Positions 11,296 through 24,500 of a stretch of 64,000 bases of DNA are shown here, in pieces. The position numbers and the translations under genes were made by a program. The stretch is from Brugia malayi. Taxonomy: Eukaryota; Nematoda; Chromadorea; Rhabditida; Onchocercidae. Below the pieces are notes generated by a model. The model did not search any database, was not told the origin of the DNA, and worked only from the letters and a program-made list of their open reading frames with translations. The DNA lies in assembly GCF_000002995.4 (NCBI RefSeq), contig NW_025062476.1, positions 13,226,501 through 13,290,500 on the forward strand. The letters run 5' to 3'. Position 1 is the stretch's first letter; each line of letters opens with the position of its first letter.

Positions 11296-14200
11296 ATGTT
11301 GCTGTTATATTTATTGGTGATTTTTCGTCACATACAAGCTGATTTTACGACACATTTTCGTTCATTTATACATACAAATTATGGTATTGCTATTGTGCAA
11401 GCATTGGAACGCACTGATTTGGGTACCAATGCAAGTTTTGGTGGTAAACAAAGTGGTGAAGACGAATTTAATAATCAAGCTGTTATATTAATTCATGATA
11501 GTGGTGAGAAAATTACTCGATTACAGGTAATGCTTTCTATTTTTTTTCTCTCTCTCTCTCTCTTCATACTTCCTCTCTCTCTTCATACTTCTTTAATTTT
11601 ATAAGTAAGTAAAATTCAAGAGTAATGGAATGATATGGTGATAGGTAATACCAGATTTAGGTAAACTTCCCCTTTCTCTCTCTCTCTTCATAGTTCTTTA
11701 ATTTTATAAGTAAAATTTAAGAGTAATGGAATGATGCGATTATAAGTAATACTTTCTTTCTCTCCATGTTTCTTTTTTATAAGTAAGTAAAATTTAGGAA
11801 TAATGAAATGATGCGTATTATTACCAGATTATACGCAATACTTTCATTTTCTCTTTCTTTGCTCTCTCTCTCTCTCCTTCTCTCTTCATGTTTTTTTTTT
11901 TTTTTTTGTTTTAATTTTATAAGTAAGTAAAAGTTAAGAATAATGAAATAATATGATTATAGGTAATACTTTCTCTCTCTCTCTCTCTCTCTCTTGACGT
12001 TTGTTTTAATTTTATAAGTAAGTAAAATTTAAAAGTAATAAAATGATGTGTATTAAGGAATGAATTTTTCCACTTTTCCTCTTTCTTTTTCTTTTTTTTT
12101 TTTAGCTATAAGATGATAAAACTTAACAAAAATTATTTAATTTCAAATTAATCAGAAATTTTTCATTTACTTACTTACTCTCTCTCTCTCTCTCTTGCTC
12201 TTCGTTTCCCTCTCTTTTGCTTTTTCTTTCTTTCAATTTATATGCAAAATTCAATGTAATGAAATTTTTTGTAGTCAATAATAATAATAATAATGATTAT
12301 TTAAATCAGATAAATATTGGTTAACTCAGACAGAAAAAAAAAAAAGAAATTAATTTAAAATTTCTCATTTTTAAAAATATTTTGAAAGAGAAAATGAAAA
12401 GATTTAAAAAAGCAAAAAAGTGAAAAAAGATATTTTTTACAGCGAATGGTAAATCATTTACTTTCCAAAGGTTATAATCGATCTGAAATTTATGGTACAA
12501 CATGGGGTGACGGTGGTTTAACAACTAATGCATTAATTGATTTAAAATGTTCATATGTTAAACAAATTAGGTATGAAAATTGTTTCTTCTTTTTCTTTCT
12601 TATATTTATAAGAATAAAAATTAGTTAGTAAATGTTTTTTGTTTAAAAAGAAATTTTTCATTAAAAAATAATTAATTAAAAATAGAAAAGAGATAAAAAA
12701 AAAAAAAAAAAAAGGTAATAATAATTTGATTGCAATTCATTGCGATAATTAATTCATTCATTGTTTATTTCAAATTTTGTGTAATAATTGTTAATTACTA
12801 AAATGTTATTAGCATTTATTATTTATCTTATTTTAACAATGTATTTTTCATTATTACAATTTATTTATTGTTTATTTAAATTTTATACAGCAATTGTTAA
12901 TTATTTAAAAGGTATTAGCATTTATTACTTTTTTATAAATGTATTTTTCATTGCTACAATTTGTTTATTTATTGTTTATCCAAATTTTATACAGAAATTA
13001 TTAATTATTTCAAAGCTATTTATTACTTTTAAAATATATTTAAATTTTAATTATTGAAAAAAAATTTTTTTTTTTTTATTTCGCCTTTTTTTTTTAAAGA
13101 AGTATGATAATTGCTGTTCGTCAGTATACTGGTACACGTGTTGACGTGATTGCATACGGAGTGGGTTCACCATTAGCGCGTAAAGCAATTCTTGGCGGTG
13201 ATTGCGTTGATACACGTGAAATTCTCGGTTGCTCATTTTCTCGAATAAAATTATTTTTGTTTTGTTTTGTTTTTTTTCTTTTTTCCGAAAATGTTAAATA
13301 AAGTTTAATATTGAAATAATATAATAATAAATTTGAATAATTTTAATAAATAAATTCTTAAAAAGTTTTAATAATTAAATGTAAATAGATTTCCATTTTT
13401 TTTATTTTTTATTTTTTCATATAATACTAAGAGAAAGAATAATGATAATATAATAATATATCATTTTTTCTTTCATTTTTTTTCTTCTTTTTGCGCTTTT
13501 TTTACTTAGAATTGTAAAAATAGAAATTCTAAGTAATGCTTAAAATTTGTATTTTAATTACAACATTTTACATTTTTATTTTTTATATAATTTAATTCTT
13601 CGTTTTCTTTTTTTCCTCTTTTTTTTTCTAATAGAATATTTTTTATTTTTATATAATTAAAATTGAAATATTGAAAAAGTATTTTTTATTTTTTTTTTCG
13701 TATAATTTTTATTTAGGTCCACCACTTACGGAATTAATTGATACATATTTGAGTGTTGCTGGTGCAAATTACGGTATGATATCATGTTTTATACCGATAC
13801 CGGTAGGTGCATGCAACCGTAGAACCGGTTTACATTGCCGGTCAACATTTTTGCAAGATATTAATGGACAAATTTCATATGAAGGCACATTCATCTTTAG
13901 TATTTTCTCAGATTCTGATGAAAAGGTTAATTGAAAATGTTAACTTTAATAATTTTTAAAAATTATTAACAATTTTTTAATGTAAAATAAATAATTTAGT
14001 AAATGTTAAAATATTTGATTATTGTTTGGTAAGAATTATTGCATTAATTTATTTATCAATTTATGAAAAAAAAAAAAGCATATTGAAAATGATAAAATAA
14101 TTTGACCAATTTTATAAAATATTTCTTTTTCATTTTTTTTAAATTTAAATTTTGAATTATAGGTTGGTTATCGTGGTTGCAATACATTACTGAGTCCGAT

Positions 14201-14309
14201 TAGAGGTGAAACCGGATTCGTAAAGAAGGAATTATTAAATCATGATTTAACTATTGATAAGACATATGAAATGCAACGAAATTTCATACAAAAACAGCGA
14301 CCATTTTAA
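11296..14309 (+). CDS. Secreted class 2 lipase-like protein lacking the nucleophile serine
   Basis: Five exons (11296-11526, 12443-12570, 13100-13227, 13717-13925, 14163-14309) join in frame to a complete 280-residue protein. That is the usual size for the nematode lipase class 2 (EstA/LIPS-like) family. Residues 1-15 (MLLLYLLVIFRHIQA) form a signal peptide. Family landmarks are the N-terminal FGG and PVILIHDSGE-like strand (here AVILIHDSG), YGTTWGDGG, VRQYTGTRVDVIAYGVGSP, GPPLTELIDTYLSVAGANYG, and a Cys-rich stretch ending near GCNTLL. The NHDL motif near the C-terminus may hold the His. The nucleophile elbow, normally G/A-x-S-x-G, reads A-Y-G-V-G: residue 140 is Gly (GGA, 13158-13160). The other conserved positions look intact and all introns are canonical. 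I infer an expressed protein that is probably catalytically dead or altered. The family assignment is firm; the substrate is unknown. Confidence 0.88.
11527..12240 (+). repeat. CT-rich degenerate tandem repeat filling lipase intron 1
   Basis: Four to five degenerate copies of roughly 100-200 bp. Each combines a (CT)n tract, TTTTAATTTTATAAGTAAGT, AAAATTTAAGAGTAATGGAATGATG and a GGTAATACTTTCT-like end. That end resembles the real donor GTAATGCTTTCT at 11527, so donor-like sequences recur near 11644, 11747 and 11961. Confidence 0.8.
12790..13035 (+). repeat. Diverged two-copy duplication in lipase intron 2
   Basis: The stretch with GTATTAGCATTTATTA, AATGTATTTTTCATT, TACAATTTATTTATTG and AAATTTTATACAG is present twice, about 118 bases apart and diverged by a few percent. 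Each copy carries a TTTTATACAG that looks like an acceptor. Reading frames here are compositional, not coding. Confidence 0.8.
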
Positions 14310-17275
14310 GTAAATAAATCCGTTTTTTCTTTTTTTTTTTTTTTTTTTTTGTTCTACCTGAAATTGCTTATTACATTTTCATTAATTATAAATATTTCCA
14401 ATTGTTGGTTTTATTTAAAATATAATAAATAATAAATATGATAAATGTTTAGTTGAAAAAAAGAATGGCAGTGAAAATTATTTTTTTTTTTTTAATTTGA
14501 AATAACTAAATAGAATGAAACTTATCACATTATCATCATTTGAGGAATTTTTCAATTCTTCACTAATTGTTAGGAATTCTTTGGTATTTGTGATTGATTG
14601 GTTGATTAATTCAGAGAGAGAGAGATTATCCCATTATTAGATCTCTCTGTTCCTTAATTAACTGAGAGAAATTCTCTGATTCTTGATTTGATTATTTATG
14701 ATCTGATAATAATTGAAGTAAAAGGAAAAAATTAATGCATACAATGCGTTATTGATAATAATGATGATAACTGAGGTGATAATGATGAATTACTGAGATG
14801 ATAATAATGATACGATGAATTATTGAGGTGATGATAATGATATTTTATTACTGAGATGATGATAAGGATATGATGAGGTGATAATAATGATACGATGAAT
14901 TATTGAGGTGATGATAATGATATTTTAATAATGAAATGATAATAATGATATTTTAATACTGGAACAATAAATAAGAACTAATTATCAAAACACTTTACCC
15001 CGCTTCTCTCCCTTCCTCTTACCCTGCCCTCTCTCTTATCCTGCCTTCCCTCTCATTGTGATTCTGGAAAAAATCATTTCAAAAACATTTAAATAAATTA
15101 GTAAGCATAAACTATTTACTAATATAACAATTTATTAGCAAATAATTTTGCAACATTTGAAATAATAGCAGTACATATAAAATTTTAATAAATAATCAAA
15201 TTTAATGGAATAATTTAATACTTATTATTTCCAATTTTTTAATGATATCTTTGTTGCGACCATATTTGATGTGTATTTTATATGATAATATATATTAAAA
15301 TAATTTAAGTACTTGAATAAATACATTTTAATTTCGAAGAAAAAAAAAAAAAAAAACTGTCAGATCATTTTGACTCCAAAGAGCAAATCATCTTAGATCA
15401 TTTTAACTTTAGAAAAAAAAAAATCATTTCAAATCATTTTGATTCCGGAAAAAATCACCTCAAATACCTTAATTGAAACTTAATTTAAAAGGCTCGAAGA
15501 AAATATGATTTAAGAGATAAATTGATCGTATTTGGTTATTATCAAAAAATGAGCGGCATATTATCATAATTTTAACCCAAGGAAAAAATCTTTTTATCAT
15601 TATATGATAAAAATTATTCCGGAAAAGTAAATGTAAACTATGATGTTTATTTATTACTTATCTTATCACTCCTAATTTTAAACAGTTCATATGGCAATTT
15701 GCAGGATACATTTGTTGAATTTTTCTTTTTCCCTAAAAAGTTAATAATAGTGTGACAATTTGTTATTTTAATAACCTAAAAGAATATCTGCAAAATTCTA
15801 TTTTATTAAGATTAAATGTGAATTATTAATTCCATTAATGAAATGCTCATTATTTTGATTAAGTAAGCATTTAAAATTCAAGTTTAGGATTTGAAGATTG
15901 TGATAGTAATTTGGACATTGTTAGAATTTAATCAATAATTTAAGCTATTTTCTAAAATCGATGTTTAAGATTTCAAAGTTTTAAGCTAAATCTAGGCTAT
16001 TTTCATGCCTATATTAGAATTTAATTTAATAATTCTGTTTGATACTAAATTTAACTTTCCATGATTACATTGAGCTTAATTTAGCATTTCCGGAAAAGAC
16101 AGAGAATTTTTAGAATTCATTAAATGTTAAGAATTGTTAGCGAAATGCTTATTTTATCAAATGATAATTGATAATAGTTGTGATTTTCTATTTTTTTTCA
16201 GGAAATGGTTATATTTTCTATTTTCATGAAAAATGGTTATAAATTATTGGGAAGTGATCATGATGGAAATCATTTCAAAACAATATATCAATTATTAAAC
16301 TTTTTTATTTTTTTTTTTACCAATTATTAAACTTACCATATACAAATGATTTATGTATATTAAATCATTAATGTACATTAAATCCGGTAAAACCGGAATA
16401 TAACTGAATAATATAAATGAATGTCTAAAATTGCTTAGGTCAGTTGATAAATTTGTTTGACTTGCAATCGAAAAATTCTTCTTCTGCTGTTATCGTCGTA
16501 CACTACTATCAGATATCAATATTTCCCTAATAGATGAGTTTTACTTTTTTTTATTAAATGATTTCAACTTATTAAATATTACTCTACTTCAGATAAAATT
16601 TTTGATGATTATAAATGTGTGTTATTTTATCAGTGATCTTATTTTAATTTACAAAAAATTATGCCATCTAAGAGTATAATTAACAAATATTGTAATTTTG
16701 TATCGTTATTTAAAACATTTTGAAATTATTGCGTAAAAATATTCGTTTGATAATTATAAAATTTTACTGTTATATGTATAATGTATGTTATCTCCATATA
16801 CCAGATTTCTACCAATAATTAATTTTATCTGTCACACAACATTACTTTTAGAATGACCAATGATGAATGAAGAAAAAGAGAAAAAAAAAGCAAAACCATC
16901 CTCATAATGATATGTGTGAATTTTGTCAATTTATGATGCAGTTAATTTTTGGAGTTACATCACTTTGATAGAAACCAGTAGGTACTTGTAAATAATAGCA
17001 TATGTACTAATTGCATCAAATTGAATAAAATCGATAAAAATAAATTATTATTGTAACGAATGAATGGTATTCTCTTATTAGACCAAATATTATTGGCCAT
17101 ACAATAAGATATAATTATCAAAAAAAAAAAAGAAAAATTTACAATTAATTAATTTTGTTAATGCACTGAAGAATCACTATCATTTTATTGTGATTTTTCC
17201 TTCGCAGAATCATAAAAAAAAAAAAAAACATCTTATGCTGCCAGCTTGCAGTGTATTCATCAATTATGTAATCTT

Positions 17276-17309
<34 letters not shown>

Positions 17310-18563
17310 TGCATTGGCAAAAAGACAAAGTAGAGAGAGAAAGAGAAAAAAAAAAGGGAAGAAAGAAACAGCATATGTGTTGGATGCATTTGAATAAATT
17401 TCTTGAAAATGTTCAAAGATTCAAACGAAAGCTTCGCATTATTTCTCAAAGAATACTTTCGATTGATAAATTTCACATTGAAAATCAATCGACAATTTTC
17501 ACCGATTGAGGAGCAAATTTTTTGATATTGGATAAAAAGTGAGCCAAAAAAAAAAAAAAAAAAAATGAAAAATGAAAGATGAAAAAAAAAAGAGGAGGAA
17601 AAAAAAATAAAAAGAGAACAATCCATAGCGTCTTATATCACATAACAAGAAACACCAGTCTCGTACAACATCGTATTTTTTTCAAAGCTAATTTCGACAG
17701 AAGAGAAAATTCATTTGCATCTTTGAAAGAATTCCATAAACTATTAATATGAAATAGATAAGTAACCCATTAAATTTTGTTTTACATAATAACAATCCCA
17801 ATAATTTTTGCTCAACTGAATCGCTCACAATTTAAGAGTATTTAAAATAAAATACCAGCAAATAATCTTCTTTATACCTCATTGCGAAACCGATTAATTA
17901 ATACTATTATAGCAGCATATAATAGACACAATTAATTTTGCAAGCAGCAAACGCTGACATGCGACATGTCCTTTTTTAGACCTCCTTAGGATGAGAGAAA
18001 TGATAAAAAATGAATCTATCCAGGCAGAAATTGAAAAAAAGCAAAATTTCTTCCATAAATGAAATAAAATGTACAGATATTGAAGGTCACATATCGCACT
18101 AGCTTAAATCGAACAATAATAAATAAGACAAAGAAAGAAGCAAAACATTGAAAAATGACATAAAATACAAGAACACAAAGAATAGACGTAAATTCATCGT
18201 TGCGCAAATATGGAGGAAAAAAGCACTTGCTGGTGCACCACATTTGAGAATTTCAATTTTGAGTTGTTAAATTTGATATAGAATGAAACAAAAGAGGAAA
18301 TGAAGAATTATATTGTTATGTAATGAATTACTGGTAATCTAAACAAGTCTCTCATTAGGTTATATGCCATGATAGAGACCGATTTTATCTGGATTACTAA
18401 TCTTTTCCTTCCAAAAAAAAAAAAAAAAAAACGAACCAAGAATTTCTCTAGCCATAAAATTAAGGCGTAAAACTATGGGAGAGTAAATTGCAGAAAAAAA
18501 AAAAAAGAAAAAAGACAGAATAATTGGAAGATAAGATTGACTTGTTTAAAGAAATAATGACAA
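14310..18563. other. Intergenic region between convergent lipase and eIF4G genes
   Basis: No gene is supportable. The left part holds the lipase 3' UTR, with AATAAA-like sequence just after the stop (14313 onward). A C/T-rich tract lies at 14998-15056. From about 16400 the sequence is less AT-rich and less repetitive, and probably includes the eIF4G 3' UTR just left of 18564. Short frames on both strands around 17250-17620 and 18016-18243 lack domain signatures and consist of poly-Lys/Phe or low-complexity sequence. Confidence 0.55.
14745..14965 (+). repeat. GATGATAATGATA-type short tandem repeat
   Basis: Several degenerate copies of ~45-55 bp containing GAATTATTGAGGTGATGATA and ATGATATTTTA. 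Confidence 0.85.
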
Positions 18564-21500
18564 CTAGTTGAGCAATAATTGATAGAGATTTTTGCCAAAT
18601 GATAACTGACATGATTTGAGCTCATCCACCAACGAATCTGAATGTAAATCCTTAATTTCATCAAATGCCATTCCTGTTGACGACACTTGTCCATCACGAT
18701 CATGCTCTATTTCTACCTACATTTGAAAAATAACTTTGTTAGATCTATTTTTCATCAAAACATAATTTCAATTAAAATGAAACAGTCATTTTCTCCTTTT
18801 TTTTTTTATAAGTAATATGATGTAAAAATAATAGATTTCATTTAAAATCAAATCAAAAAAAAAAACAGCTAGTTCAAAATAAGAATTATAACATACGAGT
18901 CGTTTGAGCACACTGACAAGAAGGGCGTATGGCTTCCTTGAATCAGCATCAGCATTCTTAAATGATTCCTTGAAATCTCCCAGCGATGGTCGAGGACCTT
19001 CGAAATGCTGCACCTCACACATTATTGACCAACTTATCACCTCTGCTACACATTCCCATATCCTCATGTTATCTTCCCACAGTTCCATTTCCACCACTTG
19101 TGTGCAATAATCTGCTACCCTGAAAATATATGATTACAATTACACAGGCTTCTACAATAAAACTGTTAACTTAAAAACAGTTAAAAAATTCTTACCTAAA
19201 AAAAAAAGAGAAAATAAAGCCTTAATTAATTTCATTCAAGGAATTTGTTCATATTAAAGTCTAAAAAAAAAAAAAAAAAAAAAAAAATCATTAAAGCATA
19301 TAATTCTAATGGCCACTAATCATGATATATTTATACTTCATCACTTACCATTTCAGTTCAGTGTCATTTTTTCTTTTTTTTTGACATCAAATATCGCTTA
19401 TAAAAGAAATATGCAAATATAAAGCTATGAACAATGATAAGCGAACCCTCGAAGAGCATGTCCTTTGATATCAGATCGTTGTAAACACCTGCATATCACT
19501 TGACCAACATATCGCCTACGTGGATTCCGAATATCACCATTAGTTTTTTCAACACCTATCTTCATCAGCAGTCGAAATGCTTGTCGAACTCGACGCAGGT
19601 CCATGTTCATTGTCCTCTCATCGATCATTATTTCCATAATTGATTGGAATAGCTGTAAGTTAAACATGATGATGCCAAATTAATATATACCACAACATTG
19701 AATTCAATGAAAATATCTCGTCAGATGTCATAATTTCAAGAACTACTGCTACTACTACTGTTGCTACTGACTATGCTTAAGGAAAAATCTCTAATCAACC
19801 AAAATTTCATGTGATGATTTAGACTAAAATTTCCTGACGAAATTATCAACATCATTATATTGTAGTATAAATCATGCATTACTTCTCTCATTATTAGTAC
19901 ATTAGAGAAAAATGAAACGCAAAAATATCACCAATTCAATATTTGAAGCATCGGAGAAATATTCATGTAATTCTCGATACAATGATCCAAATATTTCTTT
20001 CTCATCCACTTCACTTACTCTGCCACCTTGACTACCGTCTTTGATTTCATCATCCACAATTGATGATGGTGGTGATGAACCACCGGCTGCTATACCCGCA
20101 TATCCACGCCTTAATGCGTTAGAGCTTGCACTGTGTGTTACAGCGCTTGCTGCTGCGATAGCCTAAATTGCAATTGCACTTTCATTTTTACTAGTAGCAA
20201 AACAAATAGATTGATTATATTATCAGTTAAAAATGATTAAAGGTTTTATTTTCTGATCATAAAATGTTGATACTACTTACTGCACTGCGTTCTTCATCTC
20301 TAGATTTCCTAGATTCTGATGGTTCTCGACTTGATGGTTGAGAGTTATCACGAGAAGCTAACGAGCCACGTCCCGCTCCACGACCAAGCGTACCACGCGA
20401 CAATATACTCCTATCCATTTGCTGCCCACCACCAATTGCACCACCTGCAAATGGAGGTCGGCGTGCACCAAGTGACTGTGGTTGATCGACCTGTAATACT
20501 TGCATCTACATGGACATCGATAATTTCCACCAAAAAAAACTATCAAATCACTGTAGATAATGTTAATGTGAAAGCAATATTTTAAACATATAACAGTTTT
20601 CTTAATATATATATATAATAATCAATCCATTGCATAATTCACTTAATATAAGTATTAAACAGTCCTAATTTACAGAGAGCGTTTTGATTAGTTGCTGAAT
20701 TTATAAAATAAAATTGCAAAAGTGAAATAAAATGAGATGATTAATAACTTAGCAACATACACTATTTAAAGTTTGATTTTTCCTGCTAGCAGTATTAGCA
20801 ACAAGATTAGCAGCTCCAGCAGCTCGTGCTTTCTGATCACGACTTGGTTCACCAACTCTCGATCCGTATTGACGACCATCCTGTGACTGCCTTCCAATTA
20901 ATACTGGTCTTTGGTTTCGCTTATCCAACGAGGTACGACCCTCATATCGTTTTTTATTAGCATACTGTAAACAAAATTTTCGAAAAACTACAAATAATAC
21001 ACAGCATGTATATTTTTAGAGATGAAATATGAGAAATATTTTACTCAGCAAACTTTCAAGAACATACTTGCTCACGCTGCAACCTATTTGCCATTTCTTC
21101 CCTTCGAGCTTCATCATGTACTTCCTCTAGAGTTTTTGGTCCACTTTCAGATGTTCGTGGAACCCATTTATTCTGAAAGTAGGAATAAAAAGCATTTTCT
21201 TTTTTAAAAAAAAAAGATTCAAATTAATGAAGCTAATTATCCACAACTGCTGAATATGTATGTCGAAAACAACCAACGTAGTGATTTCAATAAGTATGTC
21301 CGAAATATTCAAAAAAGGTAAACTACATTTAGAAAATATGAGTGAAAATAAGATGAGAAGTTAAAACTGGACCATTTACTAAATTAGCAAATATCATTAA
21401 CAAAATGAGCACCACCAATATAGAACTTAATAGATAGTTCAAATTAATTTTCACTCTATCTCTGTGCGAGAAAAAAAAAGAAAAAAAAAAAAAAGAAAAA

Positions 21501-24500
21501 CTTAGAAACGAACATCTCTTAGTTCGATAAGATTCAGAATCAAAAATCGAACGCGATTTGACACTTTTGTTGAAACTTCGTTAAGATGTTCGAAATAAAG
21601 ATTCGTATTGAATTCTTCGTGTTTTTGCGCTTCTTGAGGGTGATCCTGCGCATGTGGATCCGATAATCCCGACTGATAACTTGCTTGTTGTTGACATTGA
21701 CGATCAGCCAATTTGCCTACCGATTCAAGCATTTTGACGGCACATTCTATACTTTCTTCATCACCATCCTGTAAGTAGAATCAATATTTCTTCAAATTCC
21801 ATTAGGAGCAATTTCGGATGTATAAAAAGATTGACAATCAAGCAGTAAATATGATATTAAAAGTGCAGAAAGTAGTTAGTTATGTTCATCCTAATTGAAA
21901 TCAAATTTTGGAAATATTTTTAAGGGCTAACCGGTGATTCACTGTGATTTTTGAGCAAATGCACTATACACCAATTCAAAATCCGTGGTACTATTAATTC
22001 ATGCCTAAATAGTTGTCCAATAAATCCTATATTGCCTAACATTCGCCGCCGTTCTCGTGCTTCCATTTCCATCAATTCTATTTTTAATTCGCGCTTCTTT
22101 TTCTCCTGCAAGAAGTGAAACAATTCTAAACAAGAATATAGATTATTTTTCTTACCACATAACCCTAAATTTAAAAGAATTTTATTCAATTGCAATCAGT
22201 ACTCAGTTTGTTATTGAAAGCAAGTTTAAAAAACTTTGAAACAAACCTTAACATTAGCTAAGAAATTTGAGAGTTAATCATATAAAAACATGTTCGTTTT
22301 GCATTTTGCAAACGACAAAAACTATTAATATATTAACACTACCTTCAAAATTTGATTAATATTTATTTTCCTCTACTTAAATACAGTATAGACAGTAATT
22401 TTGTGAATTTCCTTTCGTTAAAAATTTTTCTTCTCCTTGTCATGAAATTAAAATTTATAAACAATTGCAGATTTCATACAAGATACTTACATCAGTTTCT
22501 TTCTCCATTTCAATTTTCTTATTGTTGATTTCAGACATTCTCTTCTCTTCGAAAGTATTCTGACACCGAGTCAATAATGCACTTCGAAATTTTGATTTAT
22601 CTTTTGATTCTTTTGATTCTTTCACCACTTGCATTTTGCAAAGGTCACTTAAATACATTCAATTTTTCTACTAATTTTCCAATGAACTTTCCAAAAATGA
22701 ATGAACTTTTCGTGCCATTTATAGTGAATTCCAAAAATCACACATCAAAAATGAACATAGTTTTTCCACTTCAACTTATCAATCTATCATCAATTCTAAC
22801 TCTGCTCTTATATTTTCTAAACAATGTGAAAGAATACAGTTGATAAAAGAGGAATTATTCATAAAAATGTAGCAGTAATTATTCCAATTAAACTCACCGA
22901 ACATTTAACACATTCTGCTTTATACACCGTTTTGTTTTACCAATATTCCAAAGAAATTGTACTATATTTCAAATGAACAATCATAGTACTTACCTATAGA
23001 GAGCACAGAAATTTGGTTCTTCAACAGCCTTATCAAAAATAATGTTGATCACTTCACCCATTTGTTCTTTGTTTTTGTAAACTTCAAAACGCAAGAAATC
23101 TCGTGACAGTTCATCGAATGTTGATGGCGTCAATTTATTCAACAAACTGCGCACACTCTTATACAATTTCTGCAACAGTAACATAACAGCTTATAATCAA
23201 ATGAAATATCTTGTTTAAACACTAAATTTGCCATAAGCTTCATAAAAAACTATGCACAACTTTAATTTTCTTTAATAAACGATAACCAATATCATTTTAT
23301 TGAAATATTTGTTTCCTTCAAAAATTTTCTAACAAGGGAATCACGTCTATTTTACCTGATTAGCATCAATATTTCTTTCGGGTTTCCATGCATTTTCAGC
23401 TTTATGCAATTTCACCGGTTCACGATTAGGTCGATCAATTGATGGTCGACTTACCGCTGGCTAAATTTAGCATAAAATTAGTGTATCAGTGCTGAAGCTC
23501 AACGTTTTAAAGTTATGAGTGATCAATAAAAAATTAGAAAACAAAATTAATTACGAACCCTTTTGCGATCACGCTCACGTTGATTTGAATGAGTCCGATC
23601 GCTAAGTCTTCCATGATACTGGAATTAATAAATTAATTTAAGATCTAAAATTGTAATGTATTTTTATAGGAAAAAGGAAATTGTTGCAAATTTTACCAGT
23701 TCCCGTCTTCGGAAACTTTCAAATTTCCATTTTTCGTCTTTGTGCTAGTGTGAAAAAAAAATGTTTCTTTTTTTTTTTTTCCAAAAAGACATTCACAACA
23801 AAAAAGTGTACTAATATTGCTTTAGCATTTTTTTTTTACCCTATAATATTCGATTAAAGAAAGAAAAAAAAAAAACTATCAAAAAACAAACCGCTTTTGG
23901 TTTTGATTGGCTTTTATCCACCCAACCGGGAATAAATCGAGCACCTGCACCAGCTGCACTATCAAAACGACGCTAAACAAGTAAATTTAGATGGACAGAA
24001 AATAAAAACAATGAATTAATAAACACTTTTTTAAACGATAACTAATATTTACAATGCCCGTTTAATCAATACAACATATTGTCTATGCATCGCTCTTGTC
24101 AGGATTATGGTATATTGGTTTCAAAATTTAAGTATATTCAATGTAGGTTAACAATCTTTGAGTTAAACGATAATAATTATGAATAAATAAAACAATGCTA
24201 ACTTGACGATCACCAACGGTGCCATTAGCAGGAGCTGAAGCGATGTCAATACCAAGTTCTTTCAAGTCTGATACTTTTACAGGCAATACGGAATCCAGGA
24301 GGACATCTTTGACTATATCCCGTATCAGACACAAATAATCATGGCCATACACACGTTCATTCAGATTAACAACATTCTGAAAATTTTCTTGGAAAAATTA
24401 TACCCAGAACTTTCTATTTTAGCCAAGCCTTTTTCTCTTTCTTCTCCTTCTTTCCTCTCCCCCTCTCCATCAATTAAATTTTGTTTTATCTCATTGTTTT

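Noticed and set aside
14998..15056. C-rich tract as a minus-strand G-quadruplex
   Set aside because: G runs on the minus strand are separated by loops of eight or more bases at two places, so the motif is weak.
17246..17626. Overlapping frames on both strands (87 and 107 residues)
   Set aside because: Composed of QSINQSINQ, poly-Lys or poly-Phe/Ser and lacking splice or domain support. More likely 3' UTR or intergenic sequence of eIF4G.
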